Positions 1-10,010 of a stretch of DNA of 64,000 nucleotides are shown piece after piece. The notes beneath the pieces are model-generated. The model was not told the origin of the DNA. It did not search any database and saw only the letters and a list, made by a program, of their open reading frames with translations. Positions within the stretch are counted from its first letter, which is position 1; each line of letters begins with the position of its first letter. Both the position numbers and the translations under genes were made by a program. This DNA comes from Trichuris trichiura (taxonomy: Eukaryota; Nematoda; Enoplea; Trichinellida; Trichuridae), in NCBI GenBank assembly GCA_037903355.1, contig JBAJFE010000048.1, forward strand, positions 124,001-188,000, in the 5' to 3' direction.

Positions 1-35
1 TCAGCTCTTGCAGGATTAGACAGTTACTTTTGCAG

Positions 36-951
36 CTTCATGTGGAACCCTCAGTCCATCTGCTGCGCCTTTGCACTTTTGGACGACAATTTAGTTCTTA
101 CGGATTTAGACTCCGACTTAAGAGTCATAGTAGGTTCACTTGCGTTGAATCTGCAAGAGTCACACGTTTGAATTAGGCAACGAATAGAGTTGCTATCAAT
201 AATAAAGGCACAGGAAGATTGGCAGCAGGACGCTGGGACCCGCATCACAATTGTTCTGCGGTAGCAGTTGCATCTGGCAACTCCGTTTCCGGGTGGGATA
301 TCCGGAGCTTGTCGTAAGCATTTGCCTGCTGTGTAGTGCTCATTTAGTGTAACAAAGCTTGCCTTTAGACAGACTTACTGTATAGAAAATAGTCATATTA
401 TGGGTGTCAAGGACTTGGATTTCAACCCGAATCGTCCTTACCTTTTGGCCACTGCAGGTTTCGACTGCCAGATTTGCTTCTGGGACACAAGGCAAACCAA
501 AGAGAAACTTCTGAGTTTATGTCATCATTCACATTGGTGCTTTTGCTTAATGAAGTGAATTCCGACATATAACGTTGAATTCAGGGTGTTTATGGTCAAG
601 TACAATCTCGTGCATGATCAGTTGCTGCTCAGCTGCAGCAGCGACTCGAAGGTCGTCTTAAGCTGCGCTTCGTCACTGAGTTCAGAACAACTTGAAACTT
701 CTCAGCAGAATGGACAGGAAGAAAGCAGGTCCACAATATGATTTTAATGTTTCGTTCTAGAAATAACACCAGGATATCATTGCAGTCTGGCTGATGGGAT
801 AGTCAAAGTGTACAACGATCACGAGGAATCTGTGTATTGCTGTGAGTGGTCAGCATGTGATCCATGGCTTTTTGCTTCTCTATCTTACGATGGACGGCTT
901 GTCGTCAGCCGGGTGCCGAGATATGCGAAATATCGCGTGTTACAAATTTAG
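36..951 (+). CDS. EIPR1: EIPR1 (TSSC1) WD40 protein, 3' part
   Basis: This is the C-terminal half of the EARP/GARP-interacting protein 1, a WD40 adaptor that acts with tethering complexes in endosome recycling and dense-core vesicle sorting. Five exons are phase-consistent: 36-129, 177-313, 369-536, 585-728 and 786-951, separated by introns of 47, 55, 48 and 57 nt with GT and AG ends. Translation gives family hallmarks: a [12 protein letters not shown] block, CIEN followed by KDLDFNPN, a FWDTR blade end, [13 protein letters not shown], and the terminal block [20 protein letters not shown] that ends the human protein too. The stop is at 949-951. The upstream exons lie outside the window, and the acceptor at 35 is the first one visible. 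The family assignment is by remembered similarity and is strong; exact splice sites are inferred. Confidence 0.9.
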
Positions 952-1400
952 TGCCCATTCAGTGTACTTTTCGAATACGCTCGTAAGAAGTACCTTCTCG
1001 TTCCCCTTATGGTGATAAGCGCGTGCCATTTTCATGTTTTGGTTTGATTGGTTTCCAATCCCTTCGCTTTACAATTCCTTATATATCGTTTTCATAAAGC
1101 TCCCAGATTGTTTTAGCATCCCTTTTTCTTGTTGTGTTCCTTGATCGTCAGTTTATTCGAGAATAATCAGTAAGTTAAATAATGACCTTCGAAAAGCCCT
1201 GTTAAAGCTCTGTTACGATTGGTAGTTGTACTTATATGGCTCTGTAACAACATGAAGTCATGAAGTTTAACTCATTCATCGTTGCATCCATTCATTATGC
1301 AGCCTGCTTCAGGACCTGCACAGTAGTTACTGCTTGTTACCCTGACTGGGTGCTTCGGATGCAACACCCACCTACCCTAAGTGACGTTGTCATTCAAATA
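952..1400. other. intergenic, no gene seen
   Basis: This is the 3' flank of EIPR1. It is mixed-composition sequence without a convincing exon, RNA gene or element end. The first recognisable Gypsy-derived sequence starts beyond 1400. Confidence 0.5.
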
Positions 1401-1864
1401 TTTCAGACATGCAATTCGGCGTTTTGATCTTTCCAGTAATGGTGTTCGCGGTGCAGTTGTTAGTTGGCTACTGGTTGTTATTTTGTAACCCAGGAGGCGG
1501 TAATTTATCTGTGCGTTTGCTGCGGTCTTCCTGTTTTAGGGGTTCCTTTATAATTTCTCTGTTCACTGGACCGACCGATAGCTTCATCGTTATTTTTGGT
1601 GGAGTCAGTTGGAGGTGTGGAGCAAATATCGTATACCGTCTCGTCAGTTTGCATCGTAGGTGACGGTTCTCCAGTTCTTGCCCACAGGTGGTCGATCGAT
1701 CGGCGCAATCGCTTATCCATTTGCGGTAGTTCAACCCAATACGACTGAGGAGATAAAACCTCCTTTACAATTCCTGCTAACCACTTCGTTGTTCAGTGCG
1801 GGTGGAAGTTGCGGGCCCATAACTGGTCTCTCAATTGGAAGGTTTCAGTTTTCCCGTTACCGTT

Positions 1865-2730
1865 CTATTTCAGGTTGACTGCGCCCTCCACCTGTACTTT
1901 CTCAGTCACAGCGAACAGGGTGGGATATAGATCATCCAGTAGCGACTTTGGCCAGCGCCGAAGTAACTTTTCAGCTAGCGATAGTCCCGTCGCTGGACGG
2001 GGCGTCAGTCTGTAGTTGAGAAGGAATGCGCTGAGCATGGTACCCCACATATCCGGGATCATAGGTCGAAGAGCCTGCTTCGTTGTCTGCACGACTCTTT
2101 CTACCAAACTGTTAGACGCCAAACGATAAGGTGCAACTTTTAAAAATTCATCCAGTTTGCCCTGCAGGACTGCCGGAAGTAAACTGAGTCGAACAGGGAC
2201 ACTTTGTTTGTCACCACGACGCCATGGAACTCGTGAGTTGCAAACAGTTGCGCCAGGTGGCGGATAACTTCTTTGGATCGCGTGGAAGCTAGTTGCTGCA
2301 TATCAAGCCATTTTGAATGTGAGCCTAAGACGAGGAGATACGTTTTTCTTTGAAACGGACCTGCAAAGTCTATGTGCAATTCAGACCTGGGTGGTGGTGA
2401 CCAGTTGCACAACCGCAGTGGAGCTTTTGGTGGATTGTTTCTGTGCTGTTAAAAGTCAGAACAGCCACCCACCCGGCGCTCATTCTCTTGATCCATGCCC
2501 GGCTACTGCGCGTAACTTCGCGCTAGTAATTTCATACGCATTGCCTCCGGATGGGCATGGCGGAGCACCTCTAAAATGTCCTTACGCAGCTGCTTCAGAA
2601 CAACAATTCGTGACCCCCATAGCAAACATCCGCGGACCACCGACAGTTCACCATGTCGTTTAGTAATTTGCCTAAACTGTTCCCCCTGTTTTCTACGTGG
2701 CCAGCCATGCAGTATCCAGTAGTTCGACAT
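1865..2730 (-). pseudogene. Gypsy integrase remnant
   Basis: Minus-strand frames at 2503-2730, 2140-2412 and 1865-2122 read in order as the zinc-binding N-terminus (RHAHPEAMRMKLLAR, matching the usual H-G-H-G-I-x-K-M-K pattern), the catalytic core (HIDFAGPF with the first catalytic Asp, then LATHEFHGVVVTN where the second Asp has become Asn) and the C-terminal part (LLNYRLTPRPATGLSLAE). The pieces lie in different frames. The second catalytic position reads TN rather than the expected SDNG, so this integrase could not work even without the breaks. Confidence 0.8.
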
Positions 2731-2789
2731 CGTCGACCTTGCTACGTCTTTCGATTCCTATCATTAGCACACCTGTTAACAAGGCGGAC

Positions 2790-4160
2790 TTAGTGAACTA
2801 TTCGCTGGTGTGTCTGTTCGTTCCAAGCTGGTAGGCAGTGGAAACCGACTTGCCCATTGCCCATTATTTTACTACTGCGGTATCTGAAGTCTGCATCATA
2901 CGCCTCGAGAACCAGCCTCCGCAGCATTCGTGTTGTCATCACTGCCGACGTTGGCTTCTTGCTTGCTAGTAGCTGTAATAGCGGTTTGTGGTCTGTCACT
3001 GCGATGGAGTGGCGGCCGAATAAATACTAATGGAACTTTTTTACTCCAAACATCAATGCCAATGCCCCTTTATCAATTTAGCCGTAATTGCGTTCTGTTT
3101 TCGAAGACATGGTTCTGAATGCATAGGCTATCACTTCTTTTTTGCTGTCTTCTACTTGATTGAGTGCCGCGCTCAGACCATAATTGGATGCATCGCGCGT
3201 CAAAAGCAGCGGTTTATCATGATCGATATGAGCTACCCTGCGTTAGAAGGCAATAACTTCTTCGTCTCGAATACACTTTGTTCCTGTGCCCCAGCTCCAA
3301 CTCGAAGTCGTCGTTGCACCAACAGGCCGTGCTGCAGCACGAGCACTGTAGCTTTGGTTGGAAGAAAAGCAGAGTAAAAGTTGGGTAAACCCAAAAGGAC
3401 CTATAGTTGTTTGACATCTGTAGGCGGCGCCGCATACTTAGTAGCTTGAACGTCTCTTGTGTTGGTTATATCCTCTCTTTAATCATTCGAAAACCAAGAA
3501 ATTCCATCTCAGCGGCGAATCTACACTTTTCTTTGTTTAGCCGCAGCCCATTATCAGCTAATATTTTGACTACTTGGCTTAAGCGTGAGTCGTTCTCCTG
3601 TGCCATTCGATCCATTACCAAAATATCCTCCAAGTAAGAGTTCACGCCAGAAGCTTCTTGCAACAGTGTTTCCATGAGCCGCTAGAAAACTACAGGAACC
3701 ACATCTACTCCAAATGGCAGGCAATTCATTCGCCGTATCCCTTTGGGTGTGTTAAGGCTAAGCACCTCTGCTGACGCTTTGTCCAAAGTTAAGTGCTGGT
3801 ACGCTTCCGCCACTTGCAGCTTAGAAAACTAGGACGCTCACCATTTCTGGTACCGTTGTTAGTGGGTAAACATCTTTCCGCGTAACAAGATTGACTGCTG
3901 CACTGTAATCTCCACAGATTCGTATTTCGCCCTCCTTCAGAACTTTCATAGTTGATCTTCTGATTCACAGGTTTGGCCTGTTTGATGTATCTGTAAGTAA
4001 GCTCCAAGTGCCCTACCAATGCTGCGCTCATCCTTCATAACTGTAATAATTTGGGAAATCGAATCTGACTACAGAAATGGCTCCAAAGCCTTGCGTTTGT
4101 CGAGACGTTCATTCCCACATTTCACTCGCCTCATCATTGAAAACAGGACAGCGGCACTTA
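2790..4160 (-). pseudogene. Gypsy reverse transcriptase and RNase H remnant
   Basis: At 2790-2999 the minus strand reads MTDHKPLLQLL, the conserved end of Gypsy RNase H. At 3466-3675 it reads YLEDILVMDRMAQEND and then LNKEKCRFAAEMEFLGF, the Gypsy RT block following the catalytic YxDD; the site itself is degraded to YLED. At 3789-4031 there is a further RT piece interrupted by Penelope-terminal sequence. The frames do not join, so this is a decayed copy. Confidence 0.75.
3940..4030 (-). repeat. Penelope-terminal fragment inside Gypsy RT
   Basis: This stretch matches, in reverse orientation, the terminal sequence at about 56930-57015 (shared words such as GGCCTGTTTGATGTATCTGT) and also 12018-12100. 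It is therefore repeat sequence rather than RT, even though the minus frame stays open across it. Confidence 0.7.
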
Positions 4161-5310
4161 AAGAAGCAAGGTTCTGGCTTCTGGCAATAACTCAATCTGA
4201 ATCAGTGGTTTTTCGTACTGCCCCAAGTCCGGCTGGAAAATCTCTGCGTATTTTTCCGTTATCCGACGCCGCCCCTTGCCTCTGGGTGCTCTCTTCGTTG
4301 ACAATGCAACGGAAAGCTGCTGTGAAGGCACGTTAAGAGTAACATTAAAAGAGTGTAACCACGCTCGATCCAGCAATGGTCGTTCTCTATTACGCATTAC
4401 AAATACTTCTAGTCCACAGATGATATTTTTATACTGGACTGTACCTTGGAAGGAACCCAATACGGTTATTTATTCTTTAGACCAGCAATTCTCAACGTGG
4501 GGCCTGGAACCCCCAGGGGGGTCGAGAGAGTTAGGGGCCGGGAGCAGAAATGAACATTTTTCAGAGGGGAGGCAGGAGGCCGTCAAGGGGGGCTGAGAGG
4601 CCTTATTGGGAGAAGCGTAGTTAGGTAGATCGAAAGAGTGAGAATTTCTGCCAGTCCTCTATACGTATCTGCTTTTCGAATCGCATTTTTTCTTGATTGG
4701 TTACCGTTGAAAGCTGATTGGCTGCTATGCAAAAAACAAAAATTAATTGATCAATAGGAAAAAGGGGGTCTGGCACCTCAGGTCACCTTCCAAAGGGGGC
4801 TCAGCGGAGAAAAGGTTGAGAATGGCTGCTTTAGACCATGTTTTAATCGTGAAACTGGACTTCTTTAGCTTAAGCAGACAGCATTTTTACAATTGGTGGA
4901 ACATTCGCTCTCTAACTATGGTCAGCGCCGATCCGCTATCCCCTCCAAATTTTATGGGGACTCCACAATTACTGATAGGGTAACAGCTGGTTCCGCAGGG
5001 TTTGTCTCAGGGCGGTTGGATGTACGCTAAAAGCGTTGACATGAATATGTCCTGGCGAGACGTCATCTGATTCCGTTATTGAGTATCCTTCCTGCAATAC
5101 CCATCGAGTCACTGCGTGAATGCTTCTCTGCCCTCTGAAACCGCCGGCTGACTAGTTTGATGAGATGTTTATCGACTGCGAGGTAGCGCGACGGGGGCTA
5201 TTTCGGTAAACTCTACTCACGCGCCCTTTCTTGTGGTAACCATAAGAAACCAACTCCTTGAATCTGCACAAATTTGGGTTGTGACTTCCGTTATCACACC
5301 GCCAACGCTT
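4158..5310 (-). pseudogene. Gypsy gag zinc knuckle and protease remnant
   Basis: The minus strand around 5310-5215 reads a degenerate CCHC knuckle (RCDNGSHNPNLCRFKE followed by YHKKGR). Around 4940-4932 it reads GDSGSAL, the DSG active site of an aspartic protease. Below the hAT insertion, 4460-4158 continues with a block ending in LLDRAWLHSFNV and FQPDLGQYEKP, the linker between protease and RT in Gypsy polyproteins. The hAT MITE at 4483-4828 separates the protease halves. Confidence 0.7.
4483..4828. mobile_element. hAT MITE with perfect 8-bp TSD
   Basis: A 346-bp element starts CAGCAATTCTCAAC and ends in its reverse complement (CAGCCATTCTCAAC), the classic hAT terminal form. It is flanked by CTTTAGAC at 4475-4482 and again at 4829-4836, an exact 8-bp target duplication. 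It has no coding capacity. It sits inside the Gypsy protease and is therefore younger than the retrotransposon. Confidence 0.92.
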
Positions 5311-5329
5311 AGTGCCAGAAATCATTGTT

Positions 5330-5398
5330 GGCGGAACTGACCAGCAACCGCATTAACTTCTGCGTACGGCAGTTAATACGGTTGCTGGTAAGTTCCGG
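5330..5398. repeat. short perfect-like hairpin
   Basis: Arms starting CGGAACTGACCAGCAACCG and ending in the near complement CGGTTGCTGGTAAGTTCCG surround a loop of about 10 nt. It lies just outside the recognisable Gypsy gag. Whether it is an element or a chance fold of the old LTR is unknown. Confidence 0.6.
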
Positions 5399-5689
5399 CA
5401 CGGTTGCAGTTGTGGTTAAGGCACCGAATCGATTTGTCACAACTTCTATTGTTCAACAGAAATCTCTCCCGACAGAGCGGCTTCATAGAGCTGTTTCGCG
5501 GAAATTCTTGGTCCCCGTGGTAGGCCGCATGCTGTTTCCGCATCCTGCACGCCAACTATAAATTGGCCTTGCAGTTGCAAATCCATCAGTTCAGCAATCG
5601 AGGCGCCGCTTGGGAATTAACCACATTAACCAGAATAGGCAAGAAATTGGAGCAACCCTCACGTTACAGGTGCCCAGCACTATAGCTTG

Positions 5690-5971
5690 CCCGTAATTTT
5701 AGCCACACACACTATAGTGCCGCCTACTACTTGTCACCGAGGACTAACAATGTCGGTTTGTCGACAGAGAACTGTCAGCAACGCAGTTTTCCGAGCCAGC
5801 CTAACGTTCCCTGCTTTTTACGCAAGATTTCTGTTATTACTAGAATTCAGATACAACAAGTTTATCGCATTTTCAAAAAATAAGCTCCCACAATCACATT
5901 TCACTGAATCTCGCATCTATGTGCAGTTGCTCCAGCGCGTGGGCGAAAGTGGCCGGACGTTCCCCACCCCT
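5690..5971. mobile_element. hAT MITE fragment (copy of the 38.5-kb element)
   Basis: This segment matches the reverse complement of 38455-38735 along its whole length and ends in a CCCCACCCCTG terminus. The opposite terminus is not visible, so it is a truncated copy. It abuts BEL/Pao sequence at 5972. Confidence 0.75.
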
Positions 5972-7146
5972 GGTCTAGCTCCTTTTGTCGATTCCGAAGG
6001 CTTCGTAAGAGTAGGAGTCCGCTTAGAACGAGCAAACTTTACATTTTACCCACGCCACCCACCGATCTTGCCATCAAGACATGCCCGACCCGATCAAGAC
6101 AAGACTGGGGTACTGCATGGATAGTAGACGGTCGCCAGGCGGTCTGACGAGTTATTGGTCATTACGTAATTTGGCGAAGGTATCAAAGTGGAGCACCTAC
6201 GGTACCTAGGACTCCATTGTTAGAGTGCCGCGTGAATCGCCCACCGGCGCCTTTCACTCACGTGGGCTTGGACTGTTTCGGCCTGATTTTCATGTCCGTT
6301 CGACGGTCACAGGAAAAGCGATGGGTAACCATTTTCACGTGTCTGGCTAGCCGAGCAGTTCATCTTGAGGTATGTCACTCACTGGACGTGAATTCATTCC
6401 TTAATGCGTTTCGTCGCTTCACGTCACGCCATGGAACACCGGTTGAATGTTACTCCGATAATGGCAAGAACTTCATTGCGAGACATCGAGCATTAGTCGA
6501 GGGTAACCTACGCCTTAATACGAATCCCATAACAAATCACATGGCTGCGAACAGAATTAAATGGCGTTTCAACCCACCGGCAGCACCGCACTTCAGTGGC
6601 GCGTGGGAGCGCTCAATTCGTTCTGCCAAGCTGGCTATGCAAACTACTTTACAGGGACAACGTACAAAGGATGAGGTACTGCATACAGTGGTTGTGGAGA
6701 CTGAGAATATGCTGAACAGCAGACCCTTGACCCGGGTCAGGAACGAACCTGAGAATAGTGACACCTTAACACCAGACCATTTTCTTCTTGGTCGGCCGCA
6801 TGGCAGTGTGCCATTAGACATGATTACAAAGCAGGATCTAAATTCCAAGAAACAGTGGCGTCTCGCACAAGCGGTCCTAGTTCGATTTTGGCGAAGATAT
6901 ATGCAAGAATACGTCCCGACGCTAATTCTTGAACCGCGAGAGAGGAAATCTGCTTGTTCGTTTAAAGTTAATGTTGTTCTGATAATTGATCAAGACACGC
7001 GACGGGGACAACGGTCACTGGGTCGGATAACGGAGACATATCCTGGAACTGATGGAATAGTGCGCGTGGTGGATGCCCAAACCGCACGCGGAACGAAGAA
7101 GAGGACTGCCTGCAAGTTGCTGCCTCTAATCTTGGGTCCACCGTAA
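5972..7146 (+). pseudogene. BEL/Pao pol relic with integrase core
   Basis: The part up to about 6110 reads LAPFVDSEGFVRVGVRLERA, the end of BEL RNase H and entry to integrase. After frame changes, a long open frame covers 6217-7146 with the integrase catalytic core. Catalytic residues are present: Asp in HVGLDCFG (residue 19 of the frame), Asp in CYSDNGKNF (81) and Glu in SGAWERSIR (131). The end reads FWRRYMQEYVPTL and a GRI/VRVVDAQTARG block typical of the BEL C-terminal domain. The frame opens at a TTG, so no genuine start exists here; it is the tail of a broken polyprotein. Gag, protease and RT are missing on this side. Confidence 0.88.
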
Positions 7147-7832
7147 CGTCGGACGGAGGGCGGCATGTCGCGTGATTCACGCTCAGGTGAATCTGCAAAC
7201 TCTTCCGGGTAAGGAAGAGACGGGCGGGCCTGATCGATGATTGGATGTATTGAAGACTCCGTATTGTTGCCTGCTTTCCGACTTTCCGAGCAGTTGGGTT
7301 GTTTTTCTGACCTTCCGATAGTTGTATTCCGACCGATAATAAACTTAATTACCCCAATCTTTCTATTAGTGACGATTTATTCCATAGGTTCTCAAGCTTT
7401 TCGCTCCATCGCCCCCCTGTGCTCCCTCATCGCCCCCAGGGGGCGATATCGCCCACTTTGAGAACCTATGATTTAGTCTGTGCTGCTCGCTTTGCGCTAA
7501 TAGTCGTTCCTCTAATCACCAATACTGGTTAGGAAGCGATGTTGTTAACTTAAGCAGAATTTTTGGACGCCACCGAGGTACGAATCCATTAAACAAAGAT
7601 GAATACGTAAGGCATTACTGGTTGTTCCGGCCGAAGCTGGAACTAATGATGAGCAGGGAGTCCATCTGTACCTGCGCATTCTACCGTATAAGAACATGTT
7701 GTTAGAGATTCTGTAGACTCAATAAACAGTCAGTCGGAAGCTGCGTTATCGTTATTCACACACAAAATTTGAATTTGGTGTTGTGAACACTGGTATTTGA
7801 TCTGATTAGCCTATTAACACAGTTTTAATACT
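7147..7832 (+). other. BEL/Pao 3' flank, possible LTR
   Basis: Sequence downstream of the integrase contains an AATAAA-like signal near 7340 and another near 7720. This fits an LTR or 3' UTR of the retroelement, interrupted by the small MITE at 7383-7470. Exact LTR limits were not found. No gene is seen. Confidence 0.35.
7383..7470. mobile_element. 88-bp hAT mini-MITE
   Basis: It starts CATAGGTTCTCAAG and ends TTTGAGAACCTATG, with GGGGGCGAT-rich inner arms. The flanks are ATTTATTC (7375-7382) and ATTTAGTC (7471-7478), a 7/8 match. The ends match the full hAT at 43470-46480, so this is an internal-deletion derivative of that family. Confidence 0.88.
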
Positions 7833-8273
7833 TGGTTGTAAGGTCTTCTGCGGCTTTTCCCGTTTTTTCGTTGTGCTGTTATCTGTAATTAAACTAAAAC
7901 AACTGCTCTACCAACGGATGGATGAGCCGTTATTAAGAAAATGTACAGATATCAACGCACTCAACTTTTTAATGTTCAGAGCTTTCGGAACGCTCTAGTT
8001 CCGTCGTCAGTGAGGTGGTGGAGGAGGTGTTATTCTCCGAACGGTGTTATATAGGCTCACTGACGACGGAACTAGAGCGTTCCGAAAGCTCTGAACATTA
8101 AACAGTTGAGTGCGTTGATATCTGTACATTTTCTTAATAACGGCCCATCCATCCGTTGGTAGAGCAGTTGTTTTAGTTTAATTACAGATAACAGCACAAC
8201 GAAAAAACGGGAAAAGCCGCAGAAGACCTTACAACCATGAAAATACAGCCCGTTACAAAACACCCAGTTTTCA
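7833..8273. mobile_element. Penelope-derived foldback insertion
   Basis: Two 181-bp arms (7834-8014 and 8056-8236) are inverted repeats with two visible mismatches, around a 41-bp loop. Each arm contains the PLE terminal sequence with the hammerhead-like core (CTGACGA at 8060-8066, GAAA at 8084-8087) and the tail word CATCCATCCGTTGGTAGAGC. A further 37 bp of PLE tail follows the right arm. The whole is bracketed by AGTTTTAATACT at 7821-7832 and 8274-8285, a 12-bp target duplication. It has no ORF. It lies 5' of the PSME3-like gene. Confidence 0.9.
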
Positions 8274-8442
8274 AGTTTTAATACTCTGAGTAAAAAAACG
8301 TAGCAGATTTTCAAAAGTTTCTTTTTGCTCAGCAGGGACTGCGTTTGTGCCGTCTTAAAGCCAAAAGTCGCTGCTCCAAACCATAATAAGGGCAGTGTAC
8401 TTGCAAGTCATTGTAAATCTGCTGTAGAACTATTTTTATGAA

Positions 8443-9548
8443 ATGGCTACAGGAAAAGACGAGTCGGCAATCTATAAGGTTAGAGATGCGTTATTTGTCG
8501 GATTAATTAATGTATTTCTAGTTAAACCAATGGAAAGAATCGCTTCAAACACAAAGTATTAAATTACTGTCGGAAACGTTCCCTGACCATATGCGCAAGA
8601 TCGAGAAAATATTGCAGGTTGAGTATTCACATATATGGTTTTTAGTTTTTTTAGGGTTATTTGCAGCTTCCAAAGTTTCGTTTGGAACAGTATGAAAGGT
8701 ATACACGAGCTACTGCGTTGTATAATTTTGGTTGCTGCGGGGAAGTGAGATCAATGCGTCGTTGCAGCGAATTTTGCAAAACATTTTGCAATTTCAGGAA
8801 ATCGGTGTTAGTTTGCAGGGAGAAAATGAAGGTGAGATACTTAGTAAAAGTTCACAGTTGAAGACGAACAGACTTCAGCGACACATGAATCAGTAGTGTT
8901 CGTGGAGCTTTTAAATTCAAACCGGTACATTGCTGAACTTCACTCTCTGGCGAAACCAATCTTGTTCGACAGTATTCTTCTGCTGGATAAAATATGTAGA
9001 GTTTGGTTTGTAAATTTCTTTAAGTTGGTTCTGTTTCAGTTATCACGCTGGATTGTTTTTCTGATCCCGAAAATGGAAACTGGAGACAACCTCGGCGTAG
9101 TAACCCAGGTAATGTTGAGTGTGCTTGCATTTTGTTCACGTTATACTGTTGTTTTAGGAGGCTGCGCTTTCGCTGGTAGATCAAATAATTGATTCCATTA
9201 ACGCAATTCTAAAGTGGATATTTGAGTACCGCGCACAGCGATCAAAATTGTTGATGACTTTCATGTCATGTCCTTTCATAGTAAATTTCTAATAGCTCTT
9301 CCTACCTTGAGTGTTATCAGCTGACTCTTCAGGAAGAAAAGAAAGAAGGCATATTGAATTTCGATAGAGCTGAAGTGGAGTCCTTGATAGTGTCGCTGAA
9401 AGGACTTATCTACAGCTTTGTAAGTCTGTGTATCCGTTTGTAATAATTCAAATTGTACTATTGGTAGGCCTATTTGCACGACTTCGTCAAAAAAAATATG
9501 GAACAGATAACTATTCCGCGTTGTTCCACTAGTTATGACATGTATTAG
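8443..9548 (+). CDS. PSME3: pro-proteasome activator PA28-gamma (REG-gamma)
   Basis: This gene encodes the subunit of the 11S heptameric ring that caps the 20S proteasome for ATP-independent degradation in the nucleus. Nine exons are phase-consistent: 8443-8478, 8522-8617, 8667-8744, 8798-8831, 8894-9000, 9040-9108, 9158-9280, 9333-9419 and 9468-9548, giving about 236 residues against 254 in human. The activation-loop region reads LIPKMETGDNLGV, matching LIPRIEDGNNFGV of the human protein. The following helices read EAALSLVDQIIDS and YRAQRSKLL. The C-terminus ends in Tyr, as in the family. ATG at 8443 was chosen; an in-frame alternative upstream is not supported. The third exon end is the least certain: a shorter version ending at 8698 breaks phase. 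AATAAA at 9649-9654 could be the poly(A) signal. Confidence 0.88.
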
Positions 9549-9648
9549 CTGTCGTTACAAATTACTTGTCCAGCTCAGATGCAGTTGGTAATGACACTTC
9601 ATATTCTTCGAGGCTTGCAACTGCTGGATTGCAGAAGCGGCCTCCCTG

Positions 9649-9654
9649 AATAAA
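9649..9654 (+). promoter_or_regulatory. likely poly(A) signal of PSME3
   Basis: A consensus AATAAA lies about 100 nt downstream of the PSME3 stop codon on the same strand. Confidence 0.45.
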
Positions 9655-9715
9655 GTCTGTTCAGCGTTAGATCTTAGAGTTTTGTGAAAACACTGCAATA
9701 TAATCGTATTTGCAG

Positions 9716-9822
9716 GTCAATTAAACGACGTATACAACCATTTGATCCCTGTCGATGTCGACGCCCTCGAGCCTGGAGCTAGGCTTATACAAATGCTAAA
9801 GTACATTCCCCTGATGGATTGA
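9716..9822 (+). CDS. possible terminal exon, unassigned
   Basis: After the acceptor TTTGCAG at 9709-9715, an open stretch reads LNDVYNHLIPVDVDALEPG and then RLIQMLKYIPLMD before a stop. The composition and the acceptor look like a real terminal exon of a small helical protein. No family was recognised, and no upstream exon could be linked with confidence. It could also be an alternative 3' exon of the neighbouring gene. Confidence 0.4.
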
Positions 9823-9934
9823 GCGACCTCCTCGAAATGACAGTAGATTGTCGTTATTCTAGTTCAGCACACTGTTGGTAAACAAACTTCTGCGACATAG
9901 GCCTCGGTTTCAGAACTGTGCCACATCCTCCACT

Positions 9935-10010
9935 GTGGGCTGATGATAGAGCGCTTCCGTTCTGAAAGCTTCATTGTTTCGGACTTTTTTCTGTGTTACT
10001 TCCTCAGGTC
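9935..10010 (+). repeat. diverged Penelope terminal repeat with hammerhead-like core
   Basis: CTGATGA at 9940-9946, a short stem, and GAAA at 9964-9967 followed by GCTTC match the core found in the other PLE terminal copies. The remainder is diverged. Confidence 0.5.

Larger units (their letters stand above)
1465..5310 (-). mobile_element. Gypsy-type LTR retrotransposon relic
   Basis: On the minus strand, reading from 5310 downwards, the order is degenerate gag zinc knuckle, aspartic protease, reverse transcriptase, RNase H and integrase, which is the Gypsy order. Every domain is broken by frameshifts and stops, so the copy is dead. Two later insertions interrupt it: a hAT MITE at 4483-4828 and a Penelope-terminal fragment near 3940-4030. 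LTRs were not identified. The outer limits are approximate, set by the last coding similarity. Confidence 0.8.

Noticed and set aside
5687..6124. A 145-residue plus-strand protein
   Set aside because: Most of the frame is hAT MITE sequence shared with 38455-38735 and the end is BEL RNase H, so it is a chance fusion.
7834..8236. MicroRNA or structural ncRNA gene in the foldback
   Set aside because: The inverted repeat is explained by head-to-head PLE termini with a target duplication; nothing indicates a dedicated small-RNA gene.
8667..8831. PSME3 third exon ending at 8698 with the next exon starting at 8768
   Set aside because: Both sites look like plausible splice sites but the phases do not match; 8744 and 8798 restore phase with a 53-nt intron.
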